In this document: one piece after another, positions 37,714 to 45,694 of the stretch | Layout of the letters: every line of letters begins with the position of its first letter | How positions within the stretch are numbered: position 1 is the stretch's first letter | Source: Sulfuritalea sp. | GTDB taxonomy: Bacteria > Pseudomonadota > Gammaproteobacteria > Burkholderiales > Rhodocyclaceae | Direction of reading: 5' to 3' | Length of the DNA: 64,000 bases | NCBI GenBank assembly: GCA_023700805.1 | Contig: JAMPYF010000015.1 | Span: 1-64,000, forward strand | Program-made: the position numbers and the translations under genes | The notes under the pieces: generated by a model | Seen by the model: the letters and a program-made list of their open reading frames with translations, nothing else | What the model was told of the DNA's origin: nothing | The model's database searches: none

Positions 37714-38202
37714 TCAACCGACCGGGGGTTCCTCGCGGCGCGAAGTCCGCGTGACGAAGCCCTCCGGGCTGAAATGCACGTGGAACCAGGCGCTGTTGCC
37801 CGGCGTCACCGGGTCGATGCGCCATTCCCAGACCACCTCGGGCTTCAGCGGGAATTTTACTTCGCCGGCCGGCTTGCCCAGCAGGCGCCGCACCTGTGCG
37901 CCGCTCCAGCCCACTTCGATGCGGGCGAAATTCTCCTCGGTCAGCGCCTGCTCTATTTTCTGCAGCACGCCGCGATCATTCAGGGTCAGCATCCAGCAGC
38001 GCGTGCCCTCGGGGCCGCGCGGATACTCCCAGGTCACGCTGCCGTCGCCGTTGGGCCACTCCGCGGTGGGAGCGCCGAGCCGCTCGCGCACTTTCTGCGC
38101 GGTCGATATTCCCGGCTTGAGTTGGGCGAGCTGATCGGCATCGCAGCCGTAAAAGCCGATCATCGAAGCAAACGCGAGAAACAGGCGGGACAGGGGATTC
38201 AT
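37714..38202 (-). CDS. BamE (SmpA/OmlA)-like lipoprotein
   Basis: 162 residues from the ATG at 38202. The N-terminus (NPLSRLFLAFASMIGFYGCDADQ) is a lipoprotein signal with Cys20. Two SmpA/OmlA-like halves follow: LAQLKPGISTAQKVRERLGAPTAEWPNGDGSVTWEYPRGPEG and RIEVGWSGAQVRRLLGKPAGEVKFPLKPEVVWEWRI. Such domains occur in BamE, which stabilises the outer-membrane assembly machine, and in unrelated small lipoproteins. The duplicated layout is unlike BamE itself (about 110 residues, one domain), so a different partner is likely. It stands between two rhodanese genes. Confidence 0.75.
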   Translation of the reverse strand: MNPLSRLFLAFASMIGFYGCDADQLAQLKPGISTAQKVRERLGAPTAEWPNGDGSVTWEYPRGPEGTRCWMLTLNDRGVLQKIEQALTEENFARIEVGWSGAQVRRLLGKPAGEVKFPLKPEVVWEWRIDPVTPGNSAWFHVHFSPEGFVTRTSRREEPPVG

Positions 38203-38225
38203 GACCGGATGATAGCGGAGCGGCC

Positions 38226-38253
38226 TTGAGCCGGAACAGGCCTGGGCTAGAAT
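38226..38253 (+). promoter_or_regulatory. Sigma-70-like promoter of the cytoplasmic rhodanese gene
   Basis: TTGAGC (38226-38231), 16-base spacer, TAGAAT (38248-38253), 28 bases before the start codon, followed by an AAGGAG ribosome site. Confidence 0.5.
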
Positions 38254-38281
38254 CGCAGTTACACAAGAGCAAGGAGTTGCC

Positions 38282-38674
38282 ATGAAACACTTGACCCCGA
38301 AGGAAGCCGCGCAGTTCCTGCACGACAACCCCAGCGCTTTGTTCGTCGATTGTCGCAGCGAAATGGAATTCTTCTTCGTCGGCCATCCGGCCGGCGTCAG
38401 CCATGTCTCCTGGAACGACGGTCCCGACTGGGAAGTCAATCCCCACTTTGTCGGCGAAGTGAAAAAGCTCGCCGGCCACTCCGGCGACCGCCCGGTGGTG
38501 CTGATCTGCCGCAGCGGCAACCGCTCGGTCGATGCCGGCCATGCGCTCGAAGCCGCCGGCTTCACGCGCGTGTTCAACGTGCTGCACGGCTTCGAAGGCG
38601 AACTCGACGACAACCACCATCGCGGCTCGATGAACGGCTGGCGCTTCGAAGGCCTGCCCTGGGAGCAGTGCTGA
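38282..38674 (+). CDS. Cytoplasmic rhodanese-like sulfurtransferase
   Basis: 130 residues after a strong AAGGAG site. Marks: LTPKEAAQFLHDNPSALFVDCRSEMEFFFVGHPAGVSHVSWND, then the active-site loop LICRSGNRSVDAGHALEAAGFTRVFNVLHGFEGELD with catalytic Cys near residue 80. The CRSGNR loop fits thiosulfate sulfurtransferases of the GlpE/PspE type; the acidic YWND-like segment and length fit a betaproteobacterial subfamily often annotated simply as rhodanese. Single gene; its end faces the E2 gene, with a repeat copy filling the gap. Confidence 0.88.
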   Translation: MKHLTPKEAAQFLHDNPSALFVDCRSEMEFFFVGHPAGVSHVSWNDGPDWEVNPHFVGEVKKLAGHSGDRPVVLICRSGNRSVDAGHALEAAGFTRVFNVLHGFEGELDDNHHRGSMNGWRFEGLPWEQC

Positions 38675-38682
38675 CGCTGTAG

Positions 38683-38706
38683 AAAGTTGGCGCTGGCGAT
38701 ACGGCG
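38683..38706 (+). repeat. Dispersed VGAGDT repeat, copy 8
   Basis: Reads GAAAGTTGGCGCTGGCGATA then CGGC(G). It fills most of the 32 bp between two convergent genes and abuts the stop codon of the E2 gene, showing that the element is not confined to coding sequence. Confidence 0.88.
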
Positions 38707-39804
38707 TCAATCCGGCAAGACCAGGTCCGCAATCACGGCCGCCAGGAAGCGCGCCGCTTCGCCGCCGGTGACGACGCGGTGGTCGAAGGTCAGGGAGAGG
38801 GGCAGCACGCGATGCACGGCCGGCAGGCCGGCGACGGGCAGCACCTGTTCGTGGATGCGGCCGGCGCCGAGGATGGCGACCGTGGGCGGCACGACGATGG
38901 GCGCCGCGTACTTGCCGCCGAGCATGCCGAAATTCGACAGCGTGATCGTGTTGCCGCGGAGTTCCTCGGCTGGAATCTTGCGCGCGGCGACGTCGGCGCG
39001 CATGCGCTCGAGGCCGCGGCGCAGGTCGGCGGCATCGCGGTTCGCCGCGTCCCGCAGCACCGGGACGAACAGGCCCTCCAGCAGGTCGACGGCGATGCCG
39101 ACATCGATCTTGGCGAGCACGCGCCGCGCCATGCTGTGGCTTTCATACCAGGCATTGAGTCCCGGTTCCGCCCGGCAGCCCGCCACCAGGGCGCGGATCA
39201 GGCGCATCGTGACGTCGCCGTCGGGCCGCCAGGCATCGATGTCGGCGTCGTCGATGACGGTCGCCGCGGCCACTTCGCTTTGCGCCAGCGCCATGTTCTG
39301 CGCCATCGCGCGGCGCACGCCGCGCAGGATTTCGGGCGGCCCCAGTTCGGCCAGTATCTTCGCCACGCGCTGGACGTCGGCCGCGCTGATCACGCCTTCG
39401 GGCCCCGAGGGCGTCACCATCGCCAGTTCCACATTCAACTGCCGCGCCAGCGCGCGCACGGCCGGCGTCGCCTTGATCGCGGCGGTTCCGCCAGCCAGCG
39501 CGGCCGGCGCCTCCTGGCGCAGCTGCTGGCCGACCGGCACCTCGCCGACCACCGCACCGGCGTCCTCGCCGGCGCCGGCAAAGCCGACCAGCGGCGCGCC
39601 GACATGGGCGATCTGGCCCGCCGCGACGAACAGCTTTTCGATGCGGCCCGGCCAGGGCGAAGGGATTTCGACGATGGCCTTGGCGGTTTCCACCGACAGG
39701 AGCGGCTGGTCGACCGCAACCTCGTCGCCGGCCTTGACGTGCCATTCGACGATTTCCGCGTCCTGCAGGCCTTCGCCGAGATCCGGCAGTTTGAATATTT
39801 TCAT
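38707..39804 (-). CDS. 2-oxoacid dehydrogenase E2 (dihydrolipoyl acyltransferase)
   Basis: 365 residues with one N-terminal lipoyl domain (lipoylated Lys in LLSVETAKAIVEIPSP), a peripheral-subunit-binding segment (TPAVRALARQLNVELAMVTPSGPEGVISAADVQR) and the acyltransferase core ending LPLSLTFDHRVVTGGEAARFL with the catalytic His in DHRV. The acyl group cannot be read from the sequence; branched-chain, pyruvate and acetoin complexes share this design. It is the last gene of an E1a-E1b-E2 operon with ATGA overlaps. No E3 gene follows, so dihydrolipoamide dehydrogenase must be encoded elsewhere. Confidence 0.92.
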   Translation of the reverse strand: MKIFKLPDLGEGLQDAEIVEWHVKAGDEVAVDQPLLSVETAKAIVEIPSPWPGRIEKLFVAAGQIAHVGAPLVGFAGAGEDAGAVVGEVPVGQQLRQEAPAALAGGTAAIKATPAVRALARQLNVELAMVTPSGPEGVISAADVQRVAKILAELGPPEILRGVRRAMAQNMALAQSEVAAATVIDDADIDAWRPDGDVTMRLIRALVAGCRAEPGLNAWYESHSMARRVLAKIDVGIAVDLLEGLFVPVLRDAANRDAADLRRGLERMRADVAARKIPAEELRGNTITLSNFGMLGGKYAAPIVVPPTVAILGAGRIHEQVLPVAGLPAVHRVLPLSLTFDHRVVTGGEAARFLAAVIADLVLPD

Positions 39805-40781
39805 GTTGCCTCCAAGGTGGTGCGCACCGCCGCAACGATGCGTTCGACGCTCGGCAGGTATTGGTATTCGAGCCGCGCCAGCGGAATCACCACGTCATAG
39901 CCGGTGACGCGCTGCAGCGGCGCCGACAGCGAATAGATGCCGCGCTCGGCGAGGGTGGCGGCGATCTCGGCGCCGAGGCCGCCGCTCCTGGCCGCCTCGT
40001 GCACGATCACGCAGCGCCCGGTGCGCGCCACCGAATCGAGGATGGTCGCCATGTCGAGCGGCTTCAAGGTCGCCACGTCGATCACCTCGGCGCTGATGCC
40101 TTCCGCCGCCAGCGCCTCGGCGGCGGCCTGGGTTTCCTGCAGCATCGCGCCCCAGCTCACCAGCGTCACGTCGCTGCCGGCGCGCAGTGTGAAGCAGACA
40201 TCGAGCGGCAGCGCCGCGCCGTCGTCGGCGACTTCCTGCTTGAACAGCCGATAGAGCCGCGTCGGTTCGAGGAAGATCACCGGGTCGGGATCGCGCAGCG
40301 CCGCCAGCAGCAGGCCGTAGGCGCGCGAGGGCGAGGAGGGCATCACCACGCGCAGGCCCGGCACATGGGCGAACAGCGCCTCGGGGCTTTCCGAATGATG
40401 CTCGGGGGCGTGGATGCCGGCGCCGCAGGGCGAGCGCAGCACCAGCGGGCAGGTGAGGCGCCCGCGCGTGCGGTGGCGCAGGCGCGAGGCATGGTTGATG
40501 ACGTGGTCCAGCGTCGGGTAGATGAAGCCGGAAAACTGGATCTCGGCCACGGGCTTGAGGCCCATCGCGGCCATGCCGACCGCCGTGCCGGCGATCGCGG
40601 TTTCGGCCAGCGCGGTATCGATCACCCGCCCGGCGCCGAAGCGCTGCTGCAGGCCTACCGTGGCGCGGAACACCCCGCCGTTGACGCCGATGTCCTCGCC
40701 GAGCAGGACCACCGCCGGGTCGTGCTCCATTTCCCAGGCCAGCGCGCGATTGACGGCTTCGACCAGATTGAGCTCAGCCAT
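39801..40781 (-). CDS. 2-oxoacid dehydrogenase E1 beta subunit
   Basis: 326 residues. The start NLVEAVNRALAWEMEHDPAVVLLGEDIGVNGGVFRATVGLQQRFG and the later blocks IAGTAVGMAAMGLKPVAEIQFSGFIYPTLDHVINHAS and HHSESPEALFAHVPGLRVVMPSSPSRAYGLL are those of the beta chain of the a2b2 type. It supplies the Glu and His residues that activate thiamine diphosphate held by the alpha subunit. It overlaps the E1 alpha end by 8 bp and the E2 start by 4 bp. The alpha/beta arrangement rules out the one-chain AceE type. Confidence 0.94.
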   Translation of the reverse strand: MAELNLVEAVNRALAWEMEHDPAVVLLGEDIGVNGGVFRATVGLQQRFGAGRVIDTALAETAIAGTAVGMAAMGLKPVAEIQFSGFIYPTLDHVINHASRLRHRTRGRLTCPLVLRSPCGAGIHAPEHHSESPEALFAHVPGLRVVMPSSPSRAYGLLLAALRDPDPVIFLEPTRLYRLFKQEVADDGAALPLDVCFTLRAGSDVTLVSWGAMLQETQAAAEALAAEGISAEVIDVATLKPLDMATILDSVARTGRCVIVHEAARSGGLGAEIAATLAERGIYSLSAPLQRVTGYDVVIPLARLEYQYLPSVERIVAAVRTTLEAT

Positions 40782-41883
40782 GGCTGCCTCCGCCGCCTCC
40801 TTCGTGCGGCGCAAGGCGCAGCGCGAAGTGGAGTGCCATTGCGCGCTGCTCCTGCAGGGCGGCCGGCAGCGTCGCATAGAGGTGATCGAACATGTCCGCG
40901 GCGCCTGGCGGCGGTGTCGCCAGGTAGGCCTCGACCGCGGCATTGACCGCCGCGCTGCATTCCCCGATCAGTTGTTCTTCCTGCTCCGGCCCCCAGGCCT
41001 GCAGGCGCAGCAGGTAATTGCGCAGCCGCCGGATCGGTTCGAACGTCCATTGCGCCTCGACCTCGGCCGGGTCGCGGTAGCGCGTCGCGTCATCCGCCGT
41101 GGTGTGGTCGCCGAGGCGGTAGCTGATGGCCTCGATCAGACTCGGCCCGCCGCCGGCGCGCGCCTTGGCCAGCACCTGCTGCGCCAGATGGTGCACGGCG
41201 ACGACGTCGTTGCCATCCACCTGGCAGCCCTCGATGCCGGCGGCGATGGCCTTTTGCGCCAGCGTCGGCGCGGCCGACTGCTGGCTGCGCGGCACCGAAA
41301 TCGCCCACTGGTTGTTGTTCACCACCACCACCAGCGGCGCCTGCCAGACCGCGGCAAGGTTCAGCGCCTCGTAGAAATCGCCCTTCGAGGTGCCGCCGTC
41401 GCCGAGCATGCAGACCGCCACGCGCGGCTCCCCGCGCAGCTTGAAGGCATAGGCGCAGCCAGCCGCATGGCAGACCTGGGTCGCGATCGGCACGGCGATC
41501 GGAAAATCCATGCGCGGCACCGCGAAATCGCTGCCGCGCTCGTCGCCGCCCCAGTACAGCAGGCTTTCCGCCATGCTCACGCCGCGCAGCAGTTGCGCCG
41601 CGTGGTCGCGATAGGACGGCACCAGCACGTCCTCCGCGCGCATCGCGCTGGCGACGCCGATGCCGATCGCCTCCTGGCCCAGCGCCGAGGCGAAGGTGCC
41701 GATCTTCCCGGTGCGCTGCAGCGCGATGGCCTTGCTGTCGAACAGCCGTGCCTGGGTCATCGCGCGGTAAAGCGGAACCAGCGCCGCCGGGTCGAGCGCG
41801 AAGGGCGGCAAAGGCTGCGTCGCCTCGCCCTGGGGATCGAGAAAGCGCGTGTACTCGACCTGGAAGCGAGCGACGATGGCCAT
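40774..41883 (-). CDS. 2-oxoacid dehydrogenase E1 alpha subunit
   Basis: 369 residues, first gene of the operon, with GAAGGAG before the ATG. The thiamine-diphosphate motif is CMLGDGGTSKGDFYEALNLAAVWQAPLVVVVNNNQ (GDG...NN), and the phosphorylation-loop region reads ISYRLGDHTTADDATRYR. The N-terminal segment VEYTRFLDPQGEATQPLPPF is typical of the pyruvate/branched-chain alpha chains of Bacillus-like complexes. Oxidises a 2-oxoacid to acyl-lipoyl E2. The C-terminus is Gly-rich (HEGGGGGSHG). Divergent from the tlpA-like gene, with 105 bp between. Confidence 0.94.
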   Translation of the reverse strand: MAIVARFQVEYTRFLDPQGEATQPLPPFALDPAALVPLYRAMTQARLFDSKAIALQRTGKIGTFASALGQEAIGIGVASAMRAEDVLVPSYRDHAAQLLRGVSMAESLLYWGGDERGSDFAVPRMDFPIAVPIATQVCHAAGCAYAFKLRGEPRVAVCMLGDGGTSKGDFYEALNLAAVWQAPLVVVVNNNQWAISVPRSQQSAAPTLAQKAIAAGIEGCQVDGNDVVAVHHLAQQVLAKARAGGGPSLIEAISYRLGDHTTADDATRYRDPAEVEAQWTFEPIRRLRNYLLRLQAWGPEQEEQLIGECSAAVNAAVEAYLATPPPGAADMFDHLYATLPAALQEQRAMALHFALRLAPHEGGGGGSHG

Positions 41884-41988
41884 GGCAAGCTCCTTCTTGT
41901 GTCTTTTTTAGTCTAGCCCGGATATTTGATAAGGGTAGAGCGGCCGAGGTTCCCGGCGCGATCGCGCCGCGTCCGTTAAGATTGGGCG

Positions 41989-42525
41989 ATGACTTTTTCC
42001 TCCAAGCTGCAAACCCTGCTTCCCAAGAAACGCTGGCAACGCCTTCTCCTCGAAGCCGCGCTGTTCATCGCCGTGATTCTCGGCGCCCAGTATTGGCAGA
42101 CGCGCGATCTGCCCGTAGGTGCGGCGCCGCCGCTCGATGGCGTGCTCAGCGACGGCAGTTCTGCAAGAGTTGGCGCTGGCGACACGGCGGCGCCGACGCT
42201 GGTCGCGTTCTGGGCGACCTGGTGTCCGGTGTGTGCGGCGGAGGAGGGCAACATCGTGGCCGTGGCGAAGGATCATCGCGTGATCTCGGTGGCGATGCAG
42301 TCGGGCGATGCGGCGACGGTGGCCAAGCATTTGCAGGAGCGCGGCATCGGCCTGCCGGTGCTGGTCGATGCGGACGGTCGCCACGCGGCGAACTGGCGGG
42401 TGAGCGGGGTGCCGACGCATTTCGTGGTCGATGCGGCCGGCAATGTGCGCTTTCGCGTGGTCGGCTATGCGACGACCTGGGGCCTCAAGGCGCGGCTGTG
42501 GTGGGCGGAGACTTTCCCGGCGTGA
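41989..42525 (+). CDS. TlpA/DsbE-like membrane-anchored thioredoxin
   Basis: 178 residues with one N-terminal membrane anchor (residues 20-37) and a periplasmic thioredoxin domain with the active site WATWCPVC near residue 82. Such proteins reduce disulfides, for example in cytochrome c maturation. The later cis-Pro loop reads WRVSGVPTHFVVD. A repeat copy encodes ARVGAGDTAA in the strand loop just before PTLVAFWATW, the place where relatives have a short variable loop. The stop overlaps the GTG of the MFS gene. It stands apart from the Dsb pair 2.6 kb downstream. Confidence 0.88.
   Translation: MTFSSKLQTLLPKKRWQRLLLEAALFIAVILGAQYWQTRDLPVGAAPPLDGVLSDGSSARVGAGDTAAPTLVAFWATWCPVCAAEEGNIVAVAKDHRVISVAMQSGDAATVAKHLQERGIGLPVLVDADGRHAANWRVSGVPTHFVVDAAGNVRFRVVGYATTWGLKARLWWAETFPA
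42164..42190 (+). repeat. Dispersed VGAGDT repeat, copy 9
   Basis: Reads GCAAGAGTTGGCGCTGGCGA then CACGGCGG, the closest to consensus in the window. Sense orientation in the tlpA-like gene, read RVGAGDTAA. Confidence 0.9.
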
Positions 42526-43808
42526 GCGATCTGAAAATCTTTCCACCCGCGGGTCTGGCGTGGTCGGTCTGGGGCCTCGGCGCGCTGCTCTACCTGATCG
42601 GCTTCTACCTGCGCGTGGCGCCGGCGGTGATCACCGACCAGTTGATGGTCGAGTTCGCCATCAGCGGCGCTGCGCTGGGCAATCTCTCGGCCTTCTATTT
42701 CTATTCCTACGTGGCGATGCAGATCCCGACCGGGATGATGGCCGACCGTTGGGGCCCGCGCCGCCTGCTGACGGCCGGGGCAGGCGTGGCGGCACTGGGC
42801 ACGGCGCTGTTCGCTTTCGCGCCGACGATCTTCTGGGCCAGCATGGGGCGGCTCTTGATCGGCGCCTCGGTGGCGGTGGCTTTCGTCTCGATGCTGAAGC
42901 TCGCCAGCCACTGGTTCGCGCCGAAGCAGTACGCACTGGCTTCGGGCATGGCGCTCTTGATGGGCGTGGTCGGTGGCGTGGTGGCCGGCGTGCCGCTGCG
43001 CTTCCTGGTCGAGACCTTCGGCTGGCGTCCGGTGATGGGCGTTTCGGCGGCGCTGACCGCGCTGCTGTGCATCGCCACCTGGCTGCGCGTGCGCGACGAC
43101 CCGGCCGAGCGCGGCTATGCCAGCCACTTCCAGGGCGTGCATGGTGCGCACGGTTCGGGCTCGCTGCTGCGCGGATTGGTGGACGTGCTGTCCTACCGCA
43201 ACATCTGGATCCTGACGGCGGTGCCGATCGGCTTTTCCGGCGCAGTGCTGACTTTCGCCGGACTCTGGGGCGTGCCCTTCCTCAGGCAGGTGCATGGCCT
43301 GGACCCCAAGGCCGCCGCGGCGATCACTTCTATCCTGCTGATCGCGTGGGCGCTGGGCGGGCCCATGCTGGGCAGCTGGTCGGAACGCATGGGCAAGAGG
43401 AAACCGCTCTACCTGATCGCCTCGGGCGTGGCACTGCTGGGCTGGGTGGCGATCATCTTCCTGCCGCTGCCCTTGTGGGCGCTGGTGCTGCTGCTGATTC
43501 CGACCGGCTTCGCCTCGGGCAACATCATCATCGGCTTTGCCTGGGCCAAGGAATCGGTGCCGCTGCGGCTGGTCGGCACGGCCTCGGGCTTCTGCAACAT
43601 GGGGCCGCTGCTGGGCGGCATGCTGCTGCAGCCGGCGGTGGGCTGGATGCTCGACCGGCGCTGGGACGGCACGCTGGCCGCCGGCGTGCGGCTGTACGAC
43701 GCCGCCGCCTATCAGGCCGGCTTTGCCTTGCTGGTGGCGGCGATGGTCGTCGCCGGCATCATCCTGACCTTCGCCCGCGAGAGCCATTGCAGGCAAATGC
43801 ACGAATGA
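42522..43808 (+). CDS. MFS transporter
   Basis: 428 residues with about twelve membrane helices, GTG start overlapping the tlpA-like stop. The MFS loop 2-3 motif is GMMADRWGPRRLLTAGAGV, and the equivalent in the second half is GSWSERMGKRKPLYLIASGV. Relatives carry organic anions or hexuronates/sugar acids; substrate cannot be assigned. The front half keeps FYFYSYVAMQIPTG, a pattern common in the anion:cation symporter-like subgroup. The next gene (enoyl-CoA hydratase) starts inside its stop, suggesting the carrier might bring in an acid that is metabolised as a CoA ester, though this is only context. Confidence 0.9.
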   Translation: MSDLKIFPPAGLAWSVWGLGALLYLIGFYLRVAPAVITDQLMVEFAISGAALGNLSAFYFYSYVAMQIPTGMMADRWGPRRLLTAGAGVAALGTALFAFAPTIFWASMGRLLIGASVAVAFVSMLKLASHWFAPKQYALASGMALLMGVVGGVVAGVPLRFLVETFGWRPVMGVSAALTALLCIATWLRVRDDPAERGYASHFQGVHGAHGSGSLLRGLVDVLSYRNIWILTAVPIGFSGAVLTFAGLWGVPFLRQVHGLDPKAAAAITSILLIAWALGGPMLGSWSERMGKRKPLYLIASGVALLGWVAIIFLPLPLWALVLLLIPTGFASGNIIIGFAWAKESVPLRLVGTASGFCNMGPLLGGMLLQPAVGWMLDRRWDGTLAAGVRLYDAAAYQAGFALLVAAMVVAGIILTFARESHCRQMHE

Positions 43809-44587
43809 CCATGAACCCGGACATCCTCTGCGAACGCGACGGCAGCATTGCTACCGTCACCCTGTTCAATCCCGACAAGCTCAATGCGCTGAATGCCGCG
43901 ATGTGGCGCAAGCTGCGCGCGACCATGGTCGAACTGGCGGCCGACGAGTCGCTGCGCTGCGTGATCCTGCGCGGCGAAGGCCTGGTCTTCGCCGCCGGCG
44001 GCGACCTCGAGGAGTTCCGCAGCGCACGCGCCAGCGTCGATCTGGCGTTGGCCTATCACGAGGCCGTGGGCGAGGCGCTGGCCGCGATCGAAACCTGTCC
44101 GCAGCCGACGGTCGCCGCGATCCTCGGCCCCTGCGTCGGCGGCGGCCTGGAAATCGCCTGCGCCTGCGACCTGCGCATCGCCGGCGCCGGGGCGAAGTTC
44201 GGCGCACCGATCATGAAGCTGGGCTTCTCCATGTACCCCGGCGAACTGGCGGGTTTGCTGCGGCTGGCCGGCCCGGCCGTGGCCAAGGAAATCCTGCTCG
44301 AAGGGCGGCTGCTGAACGCCGCCGAGGCTTATGCCAAGGGCCTGCTGACACGCGTGGTGGCCGACGACGCGGTGCTGGCCGAAGCCGCGGCCACGGCGGC
44401 GCGCATCGCCGCCGGGGCGCCGCTGGTGGCACGCCGGCACAAGCAGTGGATCGCGCGGCTGCTCGAAGGCCGGCCGCTGAGCCTGGAGGAGAAACGCGCT
44501 TCCTTCGACTTCCTCGCCACCGGGGATTACGCGGAAGGCCTCGCGGCATTTCTCGAAAAGCGTCCGCCGCGCTTCACCGGGCGCTGA
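43805..44587 (+). CDS. Enoyl-CoA hydratase/isomerase family protein
   Basis: 260 residues; the ATG overlaps the MFS stop (ATGA), and a second ATG two codons later is possible. Crotonase fold: oxyanion-hole residues in FAAGGDLEEF and GPCVGGGLEIACACDLRIAG, with LGFSMYPGELAGLL at the site where hydratases carry the second Glu. The first catalytic Glu of classic hydratases is replaced in CVGGGLEI context, so hydratase, isomerase or hydrolase action all remain possible. C-terminus complete (EKRPPRFTGR). Confidence 0.88.
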   Translation: MTMNPDILCERDGSIATVTLFNPDKLNALNAAMWRKLRATMVELAADESLRCVILRGEGLVFAAGGDLEEFRSARASVDLALAYHEAVGEALAAIETCPQPTVAAILGPCVGGGLEIACACDLRIAGAGAKFGAPIMKLGFSMYPGELAGLLRLAGPAVAKEILLEGRLLNAAEAYAKGLLTRVVADDAVLAEAAATAARIAAGAPLVARRHKQWIARLLEGRPLSLEEKRASFDFLATGDYAEGLAAFLEKRPPRFTGR

Positions 44588-44591
44588 GTCC

Positions 44592-45245
44592 TCAGCGCCG
44601 GCTCGCCGCCAGCGCCTCGTCGATCAAGTCTTTCAGCGGCTCGATGCCGAAGCGCGGCAGCGGCTTGCCGTTCACGAAATACTCGGGCGTCTTGGTGACC
44701 TTCAGCGTCTGCGCGTCGAGCAGGTCCTGCTCGATGACGCCGGCGATTTCGGGCGCGGCCATGTCGCTACGCAACTTCTGCAGGTCGAGGCCGGCCGCTT
44801 CCAGGTGCGGCCAGATCCGCGCCACCTGAGCAGAATGGTTCTGTACCCAGTCGTCCTGGCGTGCCAGCAGCATCTCCAGCGCCTGCCAGAACTTGCCCTG
44901 CTTGCGCGCGGCTTCGAGCGCCGCGACGACCTGGTCGGAGCCCTTGTGGAAAGGCGCGTAGCGCAGCACCAGGCGGATTCGTCCGGGGTTCGCCGCCATG
45001 ATCTGCTTGACCAGCGGATAGAAGGCCGCGCAGGTTTCGCAGGCGGGGTCGAGGAACTCGACGATGACCACCGGCGCCTCGGCCGGGCCCAGGGTCGGCG
45101 AGTGCATGCGCACCAGCGCCGCGTTGTTCGCCGCGGCGAACTGGCCGGCCTGTTGCTCCTTCTCGACGTTGTAGAGCAGCGCGGCGACGATGAAGCCCAG
45201 CAGCAGGAGTACCACGGCAATCACGAACAAGGTCTTCTGTTTCAT
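44592..45245 (-). CDS. DsbA-like membrane-anchored thiol oxidoreductase
   Basis: 217 residues with one N-terminal membrane anchor (4-24). The thioredoxin-like active site is FLDPACETCAAFYPLV (CETC), with a long helical insert as in DsbA/DsbG/Thioredoxin_4 proteins, and the cis-Pro loop KVTKTPEYFVNGKPL. It overlaps the DsbB start by 4 bp, so the pair probably forms an oxidising disulfide route. The CETC dipeptide and DPACE context resemble BdbD/ScsC-like oxidases rather than the canonical CPHC of DsbA. Confidence 0.85.
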   Translation of the reverse strand: MKQKTLFVIAVVLLLLGFIVAALLYNVEKEQQAGQFAAANNAALVRMHSPTLGPAEAPVVIVEFLDPACETCAAFYPLVKQIMAANPGRIRLVLRYAPFHKGSDQVVAALEAARKQGKFWQALEMLLARQDDWVQNHSAQVARIWPHLEAAGLDLQKLRSDMAAPEIAGVIEQDLLDAQTLKVTKTPEYFVNGKPLPRFGIEPLKDLIDEALAASRR

Positions 45246-45694
45246 TTACGGCTCCGCAGATGCGCCGCGACCAGCAGCGCGATGATGGTGGAAAAAGCCA
45301 GCGCCGAAAGCAGCGGGATGGTGAGGAAACCGAACCATTCGATCACGGTTTCCGAACAGGGCACGCCCTGGGTGCAGGGCTTGATGCTTTCCGGAACCAC
45401 GCCGGCGACCAGCAGCAGGTGGAAGACCGCCACCAGCCCGCCGGGCAGCGCCAGCGCCAGCCCGTAGCGGACCACCCTGGGGTCGAGCGGGAACAGGCCG
45501 AGCGGCAGGATCAGCACCAGCGGAAACATGAATATGCGCTGGTACCAGCACAGCACGCAGGGCGGCAGTTGCATGACCTCGCCGAAAAACAGCGCACCCA
45601 GGGTCGCTGCCGCGGCGATCAGCCAGGCGCCGAAGATCGGCATCCAGGCGGCGGCCGCCGCGTCGCCGGGCGCTACGGACCGGGCGCCGTTCAT
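45242..45694 (-). CDS. dsbB: Disulfide bond formation protein DsbB
   Basis: 150 residues, four membrane helices. The quinone-side Cys pair is in LPPCVLCWYQRIFMFPLV, the DsbB hallmark, and the second pair in IKPCTQGVPCSETV (CxxxxxC). It passes electrons from the DsbA-like partner encoded immediately downstream to quinone. It overlaps the upstream LolA-like gene by 4 bp and the downstream dsbA-like gene by 4 bp, so three genes are tightly coupled. Confidence 0.93.
   Translation of the reverse strand: MNGARSVAPGDAAAAAWMPIFGAWLIAAAATLGALFFGEVMQLPPCVLCWYQRIFMFPLVLILPLGLFPLDPRVVRYGLALALPGGLVAVFHLLLVAGVVPESIKPCTQGVPCSETVIEWFGFLTIPLLSALAFSTIIALLVAAHLRSRK

Noticed and set aside
41955..41968. Perfect palindrome GGCGCGATCGCGCC between the E1-alpha and tlpA-like genes
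   Set aside because: GC-rich palindromes of this length arise easily at this base composition; no regulator or second copy supports it.
44040..44300. Possibility that the crotonase-like gene is part of a fatty-acid oxidation operon
   Set aside because: Neighbours are an MFS carrier and Dsb genes; no thiolase, dehydrogenase or ligase gene is adjacent.
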